DNA from: an uncultured Gemmiger sp.
GTDB taxonomy: Bacteria > Bacillota > Clostridia > Oscillospirales > Ruminococcaceae
DNA: 64,000 nt
Reading direction: 5' to 3'
Assembly: GCA_944386225.1 (NCBI GenBank)
Contig: CALXAH010000017.1
Span: 1-64,000 of the forward strand
Under the pieces are notes generated by a model that worked only from the letters and a program-made list of their open reading frames with translations, did not search any database and was not told where the DNA came from. This document shows positions 24,026 through 32,164 of the stretch, in pieces. The position numbers were made by a program, and so were the translations under genes. Numbering within the stretch: position 1 is the stretch's first letter; each line of letters opens with the position of its first letter.

Positions 24026-24337
24026 TTAGGCTTTGATCTCGGTGATTTCCACCTTGGTGTAGGGCTGACGATGGCCCATACGGCGGGCGCTGCCCTTCTT
24101 GGGGCGATAGGTGATGATGTTCAGCTTCTTGCCCTTGCCGTTCTTGATGACCTTGCCCACAACAGCGGCACCGTCCACGACAGGAGCGCCCACCTTGGCG
24201 CTGCCTTCCTCGCCCACGACCAGAACCTGGTCGAAGTTGACGGTCTCGCCTTCAGCCACAGCCAGCTTCTCCACGAAGATGGTGTCGCCCTGCTGCACAC
24301 GGTACTGTTTGCCACCGGTAACGATAACTGCGTACAT
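24026..24337 (-). CDS. rplU: 50S ribosomal protein L21
   Basis: 103 aa. MYAVIVTGGKQYRVQQGDTI at the start and KRRMGHRQPYTKV-like end (RRMGHRQPYTKVEITEI) identify L21. The start is ATG at 24337, with GAGG eight bases upstream; the open frame extends into the leader but has no site there. First gene of the rplU-rpmA-obg-mrnC run. A roughly 85-nt structured leader precedes it. Confidence 0.96.
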   Translation of the reverse strand: MYAVIVTGGKQYRVQQGDTIFVEKLAVAEGETVNFDQVLVVGEEGSAKVGAPVVDGAAVVGKVIKNGKGKKLNIITYRPKKGSARRMGHRQPYTKVEITEIKA

Positions 24338-24419
24338 GTTGGTATCCTCATTTCTTTGAGACTCGCTGGTGCAAGGGCGGGTGCGGGGCACCACTTTTGG
24401 ACGGCCCAGACCATGCGGC
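24338..24419 (-). promoter_or_regulatory. rplU 5' leader, possible L21-type autoregulatory RNA
   Basis: From the expected start near 24419 to the rplU ATG. It contains an inverted repeat (GGTGC...GCACC, 24371-24395 region) near the ribosome-binding side. Firmicutes often have an L21 leader at this place. Identification is by position and a simple hairpin only. Confidence 0.4.
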
Positions 24420-24425
24420 TTTAAT

Positions 24426-24454
24426 ACTATACCACAAGCCCCGCCCGAATGCAA
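24426..24454 (-). promoter_or_regulatory. rplU operon promoter
   Basis: Minus strand TTGCAT (24454-24449), 17-bp spacer, TATAGT (24431-24426) with TGG before it. Confidence 0.78.
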
Positions 24455-24503
24455 GAGGAAAATCGGGATTTTTTCGCGGTTTTGCGCGGTTTGCCGCCCG
24501 TTC

Positions 24504-25352
24504 TCACAAAGTATTGCGGGCCGCCTGCAGGGTGTTGACCATGAGCATGGCCCGGGTCATCAGCCCCACACCGCCGGGCACCGGGGTGATGCAGCCGGCC
24601 TTTTCGGCCGCGGCGGCAAAGTCCACATCGCCGCAGAGCTTGCCGTTTTCGTCCCGGTTGATGCCCACATCGATCACCGCCGCGCCGGGCTTGATCATAT
24701 CGCCGGTAACGAACTTCGGCCGGCCCACCGCCGCCACCAGGATATCGGCTTCGGCGCAGATCTTTGCCAGATCCTTTGTACGGCTGTGGCAGATGGTCAC
24801 GGTGGCGTTGCGGGCCAGCAGCAGCATGGCCGCGGGCTTGCCCACGATGTTGCTGCGGCCGATCACCACCGCCCGCTTGCCTGCCGGGTCCACCCCGGCG
24901 GCGTCCAGCATCTCCATGCAGCCCGCGGGGGTGCAGGGCAGAAAGCACTTCTCCCCGATCATCATGCGGCCCACGTTCACCGGGGTGAAGCCGTCCACAT
25001 CCTTCTGGGGCGGGATGGCCTCGATCACCGCCCGCTCGTCGATATGGGCGGGCAGGGGCAGCTGCACCAGAATGCCGTGCACGCTGTCGTCGGCGGCCAG
25101 CTGAGCCAAACGGGCCAGCAGCGTCTCCTGGGTGGTATCGGCGGGCATACGCTCCACCAGGCTGCGGATGCCGCACTCCTCACAGTCCTTGGCCTTGCCC
25201 CGCACATACACCGCGCTGGCCGGGTCATCCCCCACCAGCAGCACCGCCAGGCAGGGTTCCACACCCTGCCGTTTACAGTCTTCCACGCCGTCGCGCACCC
25301 GGGCTTTCACCTGGGCGGCCAGCGTTTTGCCGTCAATGATCCGTGCCGCCAT
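24504..25352 (-). CDS. folD: bifunctional methylene-THF dehydrogenase/cyclohydrolase
   Basis: 282 aa. Interconverts 5,10-methylene-THF and 10-formyl-THF with NADP. Visible: [20 protein letters not shown] with the catalytic Lys, [44 protein letters not shown] (cofactor loop) and [15 protein letters not shown]. The start overlaps lgt by 20 bp. With the 5-formyl-THF cyclo-ligase at 8437 it supplies one-carbon units, though the two genes are far apart. Confidence 0.96.
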   Translation of the reverse strand: MAARIIDGKTLAAQVKARVRDGVEDCKRQGVEPCLAVLLVGDDPASAVYVRGKAKDCEECGIRSLVERMPADTTQETLLARLAQLAADDSVHGILVQLPLPAHIDERAVIEAIPPQKDVDGFTPVNVGRMMIGEKCFLPCTPAGCMEMLDAAGVDPAGKRAVVIGRSNIVGKPAAMLLLARNATVTICHSRTKDLAKICAEADILVAAVGRPKFVTGDMIKPGAAVIDVGINRDENGKLCGDVDFAAAAEKAGCITPVPGGVGLMTRAMLMVNTLQAARNTL

Positions 25353-26448
25353 CGTTCTGTTCTCCTTCCGGTTCTTCGGATGTTCCGGCCGCGACCTGCC
25401 GCTCCTTTACCGCCGCTTCGATGCGGCTCAGATCAAACCGATCGTTCATCCGTCTGGTTGCCTCCACAAACTCCGCGTGGCTGGCCGAGGCGGGCAGGCT
25501 GTCCGCTTCGGCGGGAGCCCATTCCTCACCGGTATGGGCTTTCCAGGCGCGGGCCCAGGCGGCCTGTTTGGCCAGATCCACCGCCAGCGGGATGCGGTAT
25601 TCCCGCCCGGCGAACCGGCGGCGCAGCACAACCAGCAGCACCAGGGACACCACCACGCTGACCAGCGCCACCACCTGGCTGACCCGCAGCCCGAAGAAGG
25701 GGGTCATCAGGGAGTCGGTGCGCAGGCCCTCGATCCAGAACCGGCCCGCGCCGTACCAGGCGGCATACCACAGGGCCAGTTCACCGTCAAAGCGGCGCTT
25801 TTTCATATGGCGCCACAGCAGGAACAAGCCCACAAAGCACCAGATGCTCTCATACAAAAAGGTGGGATGCACCGGCAGGGTGGGATCCACCGTTATGCCC
25901 TGGGCGGCCAGTTCCGCCTGGGTGCGTTCCAGATAGCTCTGGGTGGCGGCGCTGTACATACCCCAGGGCAGGGTGGTGTTGGTGCCGAAGGCTTCCTGGT
26001 TGAAGAAGTTGCCCCAGCGGCCCATGCCCTGCCCGATCAGAAAGCCCATGCCCACTACGTCGAATACCCGCAGCAGGGGCAGGCGCCGCCAGCGGCAGGC
26101 CAGCCCGCCGAACACCGCGGCGCCGATCACCGCGCCGTAGATGGCAAGGCCGCCGTCCCGCAGGTTGACCATGTCCCACAGGCTTTCGTATTCAAAGGGG
26201 GCAAAGATCACGTAATAGGCCCGGGCGCTGACAATGGCCAGCACACCGCCGATCAGGATCACGTCCATGAAGCGATCCTTGTCGATGCCGAAGTCCGGCG
26301 CGTAGTGCATGCCGAAGCCCACCGCCAGCAGCAGGCCCGCGGCAATGATCACGCCGTACCAGTAGATGGGCATATCCCCGATGGTAAACGCCACCCGGTT
26401 GATCGTAAATTCCAGCCCCAGGCCGGGAAATTCCACAAGATTGCTCAT
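25333..26448 (-). CDS. lgt: prolipoprotein diacylglyceryl transferase
   Basis: 371 aa, seven membrane segments. It attaches diacylglycerol to the lipobox Cys of prolipoproteins. N-terminal [29 protein letters not shown] with the key His/Tyr-Gly region, and signature [15 protein letters not shown] are visible; [10 protein letters not shown] follows. The C-terminal ~90 residues are a charged cytosolic extension (Glu/Ala-rich, with [11 protein letters not shown]) longer than in E. coli Lgt. It overlaps yfmH by 4 bp (ATGA) and folD by 20 bp, so the genes are tightly coupled. Confidence 0.95.
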   Translation of the reverse strand: MSNLVEFPGLGLEFTINRVAFTIGDMPIYWYGVIIAAGLLLAVGFGMHYAPDFGIDKDRFMDVILIGGVLAIVSARAYYVIFAPFEYESLWDMVNLRDGGLAIYGAVIGAAVFGGLACRWRRLPLLRVFDVVGMGFLIGQGMGRWGNFFNQEAFGTNTTLPWGMYSAATQSYLERTQAELAAQGITVDPTLPVHPTFLYESIWCFVGLFLLWRHMKKRRFDGELALWYAAWYGAGRFWIEGLRTDSLMTPFFGLRVSQVVALVSVVVSLVLLVVLRRRFAGREYRIPLAVDLAKQAAWARAWKAHTGEEWAPAEADSLPASASHAEFVEATRRMNDRFDLSRIEAAVKERQVAAGTSEEPEGEQNDGGTDH

Positions 26449-27749
26449 CGGTCTACCTCCGTGGGGTGGATGATTACCGTGGCGCAGCGCTCCCGGCTGA
26501 GCATGGCCTGCAGTGCCTCGTCCACCTCCTGTTTGGTCAGGGTGGCCAGGGTCTGCAGTTCATCGTATACCGTATAGCCGTGCAGAAAGCTTTCGGCCAG
26601 GGCGCCGGCGGTGTCCTCGATCTGCTCCAGATCCTGGATCAGTTCGCCGTACATCCGGTTTTTGTTCAGGCGGAACAGTTCTTCGTCCACCCCTTCGGCC
26701 CGCAGCCGGTCGATCTCGGCCAGCAGCAGTTCCTGTACCCGTTCGGGCTGGTCGCTCTCGCCGGTGAAGGCAAAGCACAGGCAGCCGTCCAGCGACAGGA
26801 AATCCCCGTCAAATTCCGGGTTCACCAGCCCCTCGTCGTACAGGCGGCGGTACAGCGGAGTGGTGCCGCCCACGATCAGCTCGGTCAGCAGATCGCAGAT
26901 CACCCGGCCGCGCAGGCCGGCCACCCCGTCCGGCAGGGGAGCTTCCTTGAAGCCGATGCCGATGCAGGGCTTGGCCACCGGCATGGAGAACTCCAGCCGG
27001 TTCCGGGCGGGGGCGAGGGGTTCCTCAGCCAGGATGCGCTGTACCGGATAGGGCTGCCGGGGCTCGTTGAGCCCGGCGCGGGCACAGGCGGCTTCCAGCT
27101 GTTCCAGGGTGATGTTGCCCGCCGCCGCCAGCACCATGTTGGCGGGCTGGTAGAAGGCGTCGGTGCAGGCGTAGAGCATTTCGGGGGTAATCTGGGCGAT
27201 GCTGTCCACCGTGCCTGCAATGTCGCTGCGCACCGGATGGTTCGCGTACAGGCACTGGCACAGGCCGGTGAGCAGCCGCCAGTCGGCGCTGTCGTCGTAC
27301 ATCTTGATCTCCTGGCCGATGATGCCCTGCTCCTTGGCGATGGTGGCTTCGGTGAAGTAGGGTTTGCCCACCATGCCCAGCAGTACGTCCAGGCTCTCGT
27401 CGATCTTGCCGGTGGCGGTAAAGATATAGCTGGTGCGGTCGAAGCTGGTGTAGGCGTTGGCGTTGGCGCCGGTTTTGGCGTAGAGGGCAAATGCGTCCCC
27501 TTCCTCGCTCTCGAACATCTTGTGTTCCAGGAAATGGGCCACACCGGCGGGCAGGTCGATCCGCACCGGGCCGCGTCCGTCGTTTTTATCCAGCGTGAAG
27601 CTGGCGTCGGTGGAGCCGAACCGGGTGGCATAGATCACATGGGCCCCGCTATAGCCGGGCATGGGTTTCACCAGCAGGGTCAGCCCGCTGGGCAGCACCT
27701 TGCTCTCGCAGGCGGCGGCGCTTTGCAGCACCTGGGTCAGATCACGCAT
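26445..27749 (-). CDS. yfmH: YfmH/YmfH-type M16 family peptidase
   Basis: 434 aa. An M16 (pitrilysin) fold with the inverted zinc motif HFLEH (within VAHFLEHKMFESEEGDAF, near residue 75) and a downstream Glu in the EQGIIGQEIKMYDD helix, so the metal site looks intact. The two-half M16 layout is complete. In Bacillus subtilis the YmfF/YmfH pair is tied to 5-aminopentanol modification of EF-P; efp is 9 kb away. It overlaps yfmF by 8 bp and lgt by 4 bp. Confidence 0.9.
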   Translation of the reverse strand: MRDLTQVLQSAAACESKVLPSGLTLLVKPMPGYSGAHVIYATRFGSTDASFTLDKNDGRGPVRIDLPAGVAHFLEHKMFESEEGDAFALYAKTGANANAYTSFDRTSYIFTATGKIDESLDVLLGMVGKPYFTEATIAKEQGIIGQEIKMYDDSADWRLLTGLCQCLYANHPVRSDIAGTVDSIAQITPEMLYACTDAFYQPANMVLAAAGNITLEQLEAACARAGLNEPRQPYPVQRILAEEPLAPARNRLEFSMPVAKPCIGIGFKEAPLPDGVAGLRGRVICDLLTELIVGGTTPLYRRLYDEGLVNPEFDGDFLSLDGCLCFAFTGESDQPERVQELLLAEIDRLRAEGVDEELFRLNKNRMYGELIQDLEQIEDTAGALAESFLHGYTVYDELQTLATLTKQEVDEALQAMLSRERCATVIIHPTEVDR

Positions 27750-29022
27750 GGTCGGCGCCTCCTTCCGGACTGGTGACCAGATAGGCCACCGAGAAGCTGA
27801 ACCGGGCCAGCAGCGCGCGCACCTGTTCCCGGGTAACCGCCCGCAGCCGGGCGGCGGACTGGGCGGGGGTACGCACCTCGCCGCCCCGGCAGATCTCCAT
27901 ATAATACCAGTTTTCCAAACCGGACAGGCTGTCGGCCAGGGATTCCAGCCCGTTGAGCAGGCCGCGGCGGCAGTCCTCCAGTTCTTCCTCTTCGATGGGC
28001 CCGGCGCACAGGCGGTCCAGCTCGGCCAGAATGGCGGCCTGGGCTTCTTCGGCCTTGGCGGGTTCCACCCCGCTGTCCACCGTCATGCAGCCCACCGCGC
28101 TCTGCAGGCTGGAGCCGCAGTAGTAGCACAGGCTCTGTTTTTCCCGCACATTCAGGAACAGCCGGCTGCTGGGGGAACCGCCGAACAGGCTCATGGCCAG
28201 GCGGCAGACGTCGATCTCCTCCGGTTCCAGCGGAGCAGCGCTGGTAAAGAGCATGCAAAGCTTGGCCTGGGTCACACCGGGCAGCTTTTCCGCAAAATGC
28301 CGGGGCAGGGCCCGGGGCTGGGCGGTAAAGCCGGACAGGGCCGCGGGGGCCCGCTCAATACCGGCCATGGCCTGTTCCAGCTGCATGCAGATGGCCGCCG
28401 GATCAGCCCCCAGCACCATCACATCCAGGGTGGCGGTGCGCAGGATCTCCTGATAGGCTTCGTACAGTCCGGCCGGGGTGATGCCGGGTACCTCTTCCAG
28501 ATAGCCGTCCCGCTCAATGCCCTCCGGCGCGTCGCCGTAGAATTTGCGGCGGGCCTGCCGCACGCAGTACAGTCGCTTGTCGTTGATCTCGGCCTGCAGA
28601 CGTTCGGTCAGTTTATCCTTTTCGATCTCCACCGCCTCGGAATCAAAAACCCCGTCCACCAGATAGGGGCGGAAAGCCACTCCCAGGGCGATGGAGGCAT
28701 ACCGGGCGGTCAGATCCTCCCCGTCCAGGGCAAAGGCATCCCGGATGCCGCTGATGCTCACCGACAGGATACGGTCAGCGCCGTTGGCAATGAGATTGAC
28801 CGACAGATCGGCCCCGTACAGTTCGGCCAGCCGGCGGGACAGCTCGGTCATATCCGGGCAGTCGGCATAGCCCCGGTCCAGCACCAGCGGCAGCAGGGCG
28901 TGGGCGGTGGCCCGTGCCCGGCTGGCCGGGAACCAGAAATGCAGGCTGAGCCTGCAGCGGTTGAATTTTTGCGCGTCGATCGTGTTCAGATACACGCCGG
29001 GCGCCAGCATGATGCGTTCCAC
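27742..29022 (-). CDS. yfmF: YfmF/YmfF-type M16-like protein (non-catalytic partner)
   Basis: About 426 aa. M16 fold without the HxxEH motif: the matching region reads LDRGYADCPDMTELSRRL. It keeps SLFGGSPSSRLFLNVREKQS and LCYYCGSS, typical of the second M16 half. Pairing of an active and an inactive M16 chain is common. The start is GTG at 29022, ten bases after AAGGAG; an ATG at 29010 is too far from it. Predicted partner of YfmH in EF-P modification. Confidence 0.88.
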   Translation of the reverse strand: MERIMLAPGVYLNTIDAQKFNRCRLSLHFWFPASRARATAHALLPLVLDRGYADCPDMTELSRRLAELYGADLSVNLIANGADRILSVSISGIRDAFALDGEDLTARYASIALGVAFRPYLVDGVFDSEAVEIEKDKLTERLQAEINDKRLYCVRQARRKFYGDAPEGIERDGYLEEVPGITPAGLYEAYQEILRTATLDVMVLGADPAAICMQLEQAMAGIERAPAALSGFTAQPRALPRHFAEKLPGVTQAKLCMLFTSAAPLEPEEIDVCRLAMSLFGGSPSSRLFLNVREKQSLCYYCGSSLQSAVGCMTVDSGVEPAKAEEAQAAILAELDRLCAGPIEEEELEDCRRGLLNGLESLADSLSGLENWYYMEICRGGEVRTPAQSAARLRAVTREQVRALLARFSFSVAYLVTSPEGGADHA

Positions 29023-29071
29023 TGATTCGTTGCTCCTTGGTAAAAGATTGATACGGTTTTTCCGGCAGGAC

Positions 29072-29104
29072 AAAAACGCCGGGGGCAAGGCACACCGGCG
29101 TTTG
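29072..29104 (-). terminator. terminator of the VanY-type gene
   Basis: A 7-bp GC-rich stem (29076-29082 with 29095-29101), then T5 on the minus strand. Just below the stop at 29118, before yfmF. Confidence 0.65.
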
Positions 29105-29117
29105 CAAAACGCGGGGA

Positions 29118-30044
29118 TCAGGCGGCGGAGGAACCGGCGTCAGAGCCGGAATCCGACGAACCGGAGCCGCTTTCCGGCGCGGAACCGGCACTGCTGCCGT
29201 AAAGTGCCCAGAATGCTTCTAAGCACCGTCCGGATTTCTTGATCTCGGCGGCGTTCTCCGCCCCCACATACCGCCAGTGCCAGGGCTCGAAAAAAATGCC
29301 GGTAATAGGTTCCCCATCCAACGGATAGCGCTCGATAAAGCCGTACTCGGCGGCATGCTCGGTCAGCCAGGTATAGGCGTCGGTCTCGGCAAAGAGGGAA
29401 TCCATCACCCGGTAGCTGTCGGTCAGGATATCGGCGGCATAGCCGGTGCTGTGCTCGGAATGGCCGGGTTTGGCAACTACTTTTTGGGCAGCAGCTAAAG
29501 CTTCTTCTTCGCTTTTTCCCGTCTTGATCATTTTTTCCACCTGCTGGTCAAACAATCCCTGCTGGTATTCCACCGACCGGTAACCGGACTGCAAAATCAG
29601 GCTGACGCCGTCCAGTTTGGCGGCGGCCTGCATGGCCGCGAAGGACTGGGCTGCTTCGGTCTGCAGCTGCTTGCCGGTGTTTTCATCGGCGGTCTGGGTT
29701 TCCACGGTGTAGCCTTCCGGCAGGCCCATGTTGTTGTTGACCAGAATCATCCGCGCGTCGGTGAAGTCCACGCTGGTGGAGGCCGCCGGAGTGGGGGTGG
29801 GTGCGGCGGCGCTGCCGGACGAGGATTCCGGCACCGAGCTGCCGTCCGTTTTTCCGCCGCCCAGCGAGAACAGCGCCCGTACACCCAGCACCACCACCAG
29901 CACCACCGCCAGCACGGCCAGGGCGAACAGGATGCGGTTGCGGCGGATGCGTTTGCGGCGGCGGGCCGCGGCGGCCCGGCGTGCGGCCGGGCTGAGCTGC
30001 ATACGGCGCGGCGGTGCGCCGGACGGTCTGCGATCCTGGGACAT
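29118..30044 (-). CDS. VanY-type D-Ala-D-Ala carboxypeptidase (M15)
   Basis: 308 aa. A very basic N-terminus (about 1-37), one membrane segment near 38-60, a Ser/Pro/Thr linker, then an extracellular M15B domain. Zinc and catalytic motifs: LILQSGYRSVEYQQGLF, KPGHSEHSTGYAADI (His and Asp ligands) and FFEPWHWRYVG (Glu and His). The C-terminus is a low-complexity Ser/Gly/Asp tail. It trims peptidoglycan stem peptides outside the cell. Has its own promoter and terminator. A vancomycin-resistance role is not implied, as no van genes are near. Confidence 0.92.
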   Translation of the reverse strand: MSQDRRPSGAPPRRMQLSPAARRAAAARRRKRIRRNRILFALAVLAVVLVVVLGVRALFSLGGGKTDGSSVPESSSGSAAAPTPTPAASTSVDFTDARMILVNNNMGLPEGYTVETQTADENTGKQLQTEAAQSFAAMQAAAKLDGVSLILQSGYRSVEYQQGLFDQQVEKMIKTGKSEEEALAAAQKVVAKPGHSEHSTGYAADILTDSYRVMDSLFAETDAYTWLTEHAAEYGFIERYPLDGEPITGIFFEPWHWRYVGAENAAEIKKSGRCLEAFWALYGSSAGSAPESGSGSSDSGSDAGSSAA

Positions 30045-30119
30045 AGTTGGTAACGCCTCCCCTGCGGGCCGCTGCGGGCTCCGCGATGCAAGACCCGATC
30101 AGGCGGGTCTTTCCCATTT

Positions 30120-30148
30120 ATTATACAAAATCAGGGCCGGACTGTAAA
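30120..30148 (-). promoter_or_regulatory. promoter of the VanY-type gene
   Basis: Minus strand TTTACA (30148-30143), 17-bp spacer, perfect TATAAT (30125-30120). Confidence 0.8.
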
Positions 30149-30225
30149 CCGCTCCGCGCCGGACGGTGCAAAAGACCGGCAAAAAACCACGAATTTTCAC
30201 ATTTACCGGTTGCTGCCGCGGCGGA

Positions 30226-30254
30226 TTGTAACCGGGAATAGTTTGTGGTATACT
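30226..30254 (+). promoter_or_regulatory. punA-mrp promoter
   Basis: TTGTAA (30226-30231), 17-bp spacer, TATACT (30249-30254) with TGG before it; AGGAG at 30295-30299 before punA. No purine riboswitch is visible in the short leader. Confidence 0.78.
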
Positions 30255-30306
30255 AAAGCAGTATACAAACGCCGGGATTCCGGCGAAGCTGGAAAGGAGC
30301 CTGTTT

Positions 30307-31119
30307 ATGCGGCAAAAGATAGACGAAGCGGCGGCAGTTGTGCGGCAGCGGCTGGGGTTTGACCCGGAAGTTGCCATTGTGCTGGGCAGCGGTCTGGGCG
30401 GCCTGGCGGACCGGATCGAACAGCCGGTGTACCTGCCTTATGGGGAGATCCCTGGCTTCAAGGCCTCCACGGCGCCGGGCCATGCCGGGCGGTTTGTGGC
30501 CGGTATGCTGGCCGGCAAACGGGTGATCTGCATGCAGGGGCGGCTGCATTTTTACGAGGGCCACACCATGCAGGAGATCGCGTTCCCCGTGCGGGTGCTG
30601 AAGGCGCTGGGGGTGCGTGCCCTGGTGCTGACCAACGCGGCTGGCGGCGTGAACCTGGATTTCTCGGTGGGTGACCTGATGCTGATCGAGGATCACATCA
30701 ACTTCATGGGTGCCAATCCCCTGACCGGCCCCAACGACGAGAGCGTGGGCCCGCGGTTCTGTGATATGTCCACCGCCTATGACCCGGCGCTGCGGGCGCT
30801 GCTGGCCCAGGTGGCCGCCGAGCAGGGCGTGACCCTGCGCACCGGCGTATACCTGGGGTACATGGGCCCCAGCTACGAGACCCCGGCGGAGATCCGGGCG
30901 TTCCGTACCCTGGGGGCGGACGCGGTAGGCATGAGCACCGTGCCTGAAGCCATCACGGCGGCCCACTGCGGCCTGCCCACGGTGGCGCTGAGCCTTATCA
31001 CCAACATGGCCGCCGGCGTCGAAAACAAAAAGCTGGACGGGGACGAGGTGATCGAAACGGCCAACCGCCGCGCCAAGGTGCTGGAAGCCCTGGTGACCGG
31101 GTTCGTGGCCCGGGTGTGA
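30307..31119 (+). CDS. punA: purine-nucleoside phosphorylase
   Basis: 270 aa. Phosphorolysis of guanosine/inosine-type nucleosides for purine salvage. Signatures of the trimeric class: IVLGSGLGGLADRI (phosphate site), GRLHFYEGHTMQEI, LVLTNAAGGVN, GPSYETPAEIRAF, MSTVPEAITAAHCG and SLITNMAAGV with the base-binding Asn. Full length. mrp follows after 67 bp with no terminator between. Confidence 0.95.
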   Translation: MRQKIDEAAAVVRQRLGFDPEVAIVLGSGLGGLADRIEQPVYLPYGEIPGFKASTAPGHAGRFVAGMLAGKRVICMQGRLHFYEGHTMQEIAFPVRVLKALGVRALVLTNAAGGVNLDFSVGDLMLIEDHINFMGANPLTGPNDESVGPRFCDMSTAYDPALRALLAQVAAEQGVTLRTGVYLGYMGPSYETPAEIRAFRTLGADAVGMSTVPEAITAAHCGLPTVALSLITNMAAGVENKKLDGDEVIETANRRAKVLEALVTGFVARV

Positions 31120-31186
31120 CACTGTTTTCCCCCGGCCGCAGGGCCGGAAAAGAAAGACCCAATGCATAAAAAGGGAGAGAAGAACC

Positions 31187-32014
31187 ATGAGCGAATGTAC
31201 CCATGACTGCAGCAGCTGCTCGGCCAGCTGCTCCAGCCGGAATAAACCCCAGGATCTGCATGAGCCGCCTCATCAGCTGAGCCATATCAAAAAGGTGATC
31301 GGCATTGTAAGCGGCAAGGGCGGCGTGGGTAAGAGCATGACCAGCGCCATGCTGGCCACCCTGCTGCGCCGGCGCGATTATGCGGTGGGCGTGCTGGACG
31401 CGGACGTGACCGGCCCCTCCATCCCCAAGCTGTTCGGCATTCACGGCCGGGCCATGGCGGATGAGAACGGCTGCTGGCCCATCAAGAGCCGCACCGGCAT
31501 CGACGTGATGAGCGTGAACCTGCTGCTGGACAACGAGGAGGACCCGGTTGTCTGGCGCGGCCCGGTGATCGCCGGGGCGGTAAAGCAGTTCTGGCAGGAG
31601 GTCATCTGGAAGGATGTGGACTTCCTGTTTGTGGACATGCCTCCGGGAACCGGCGACGTGCCCCTGACGGTGTTCCAGACCCTGCCGGTGGACGGGATCA
31701 TCGTGGTGGCCAGCCCGCAGGAGCTGGTGAGCCTGATCGTGACCAAGGCGGTCAAGATGGCCGAGATGATGAACATTCCCATCCTGGGCATCGTGGAGAA
31801 CATGAGCTACATCACCTGCCCGGACTGCGGCAAGAAGATCGGCGTCTTTGGCGAGAGCCATGTGGACGAGGTTGCCGCCAAGCACGGGCTGAAGGTGCTG
31901 GCCAAAATGCCCATCGATCCCCGGCTGGCCCAGAACGCCGACCAGGGCGTGATCGAAGCTTTTGAGGGCGACTATCTGGACGGCGCCGCCGACGCGGTGG
32001 AAGCGCTGCTGTAA
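31187..32014 (+). CDS. Mrp/NBP35 family iron-sulfur carrier ATPase
   Basis: 275 aa. A deviant Walker A (VSGKGGVGKSM near 43-53), DADVTGPSIPKLFG, and a switch motif FVDMPPGTGDVPLT are visible. A Cys cluster at the very N-terminus (C4-x3-C8-x2-C11-x3-C15) and a CPDC pair near 213-216 could hold Fe-S clusters. The family loads or carries Fe-S clusters in the cytosol. RBS GGGAGAG; a strong terminator follows at 32019. Confidence 0.93.
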   Translation: MSECTHDCSSCSASCSSRNKPQDLHEPPHQLSHIKKVIGIVSGKGGVGKSMTSAMLATLLRRRDYAVGVLDADVTGPSIPKLFGIHGRAMADENGCWPIKSRTGIDVMSVNLLLDNEEDPVVWRGPVIAGAVKQFWQEVIWKDVDFLFVDMPPGTGDVPLTVFQTLPVDGIIVVASPQELVSLIVTKAVKMAEMMNIPILGIVENMSYITCPDCGKKIGVFGESHVDEVAAKHGLKVLAKMPIDPRLAQNADQGVIEAFEGDYLDGAADAVEALL

Positions 32015-32018
32015 ACGC

Positions 32019-32055
32019 AAAAGGGACACGCTGCAACGCGTGTCCCTTTTCTTTT
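32019..32055 (+). terminator. mrp terminator
   Basis: A 12-bp stem (32019-32030 with 32039-32050), then CTTTT. Flanking A and T runs suit both directions. Confidence 0.88.
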
Positions 32056-32061
32056 GCCGAT

Positions 32062-32156
32062 CTGGGGGACCAGTCCCCCAGCCCCCCATCCTGCGGGCCG
32101 GAGGATTCCGGCCCGCGATTTCCAGGGGGTATGGGGGAGACGTTGTCTCCCCCATA
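32062..32156. repeat. three-hairpin palindromic intergenic element
   Basis: Three near-perfect hairpins in 95 bp: 32062-32081 (arms of 9), 32093-32116 (arms of 10) and 32130-32156 (arms of 12). Linker runs of C (32082-32087) and G (32125-32129, 32132-32136) can also pair, giving a larger cloverleaf-like fold. No open frame. It lies between the convergent ends of mrp and the GH13 gene but is far more complex than a terminator and lacks T-runs. It may be a dispersed repeat of REP/MITE kind; copy number cannot be seen here. Confidence 0.65.
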
Positions 32157-32164
32157 TTGGCCTT

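Noticed and set aside
24338..24454. Extended N-terminus of L21
   Set aside because: The frame stays open upstream, but it crosses the promoter and lacks an RBS; family L21 starts at MYAVI.
29118..30044. VanY-type gene as vancomycin resistance
   Set aside because: No vanHAX, sensor kinase or ligase nearby; such peptidases are ordinary cell-wall enzymes in this group.
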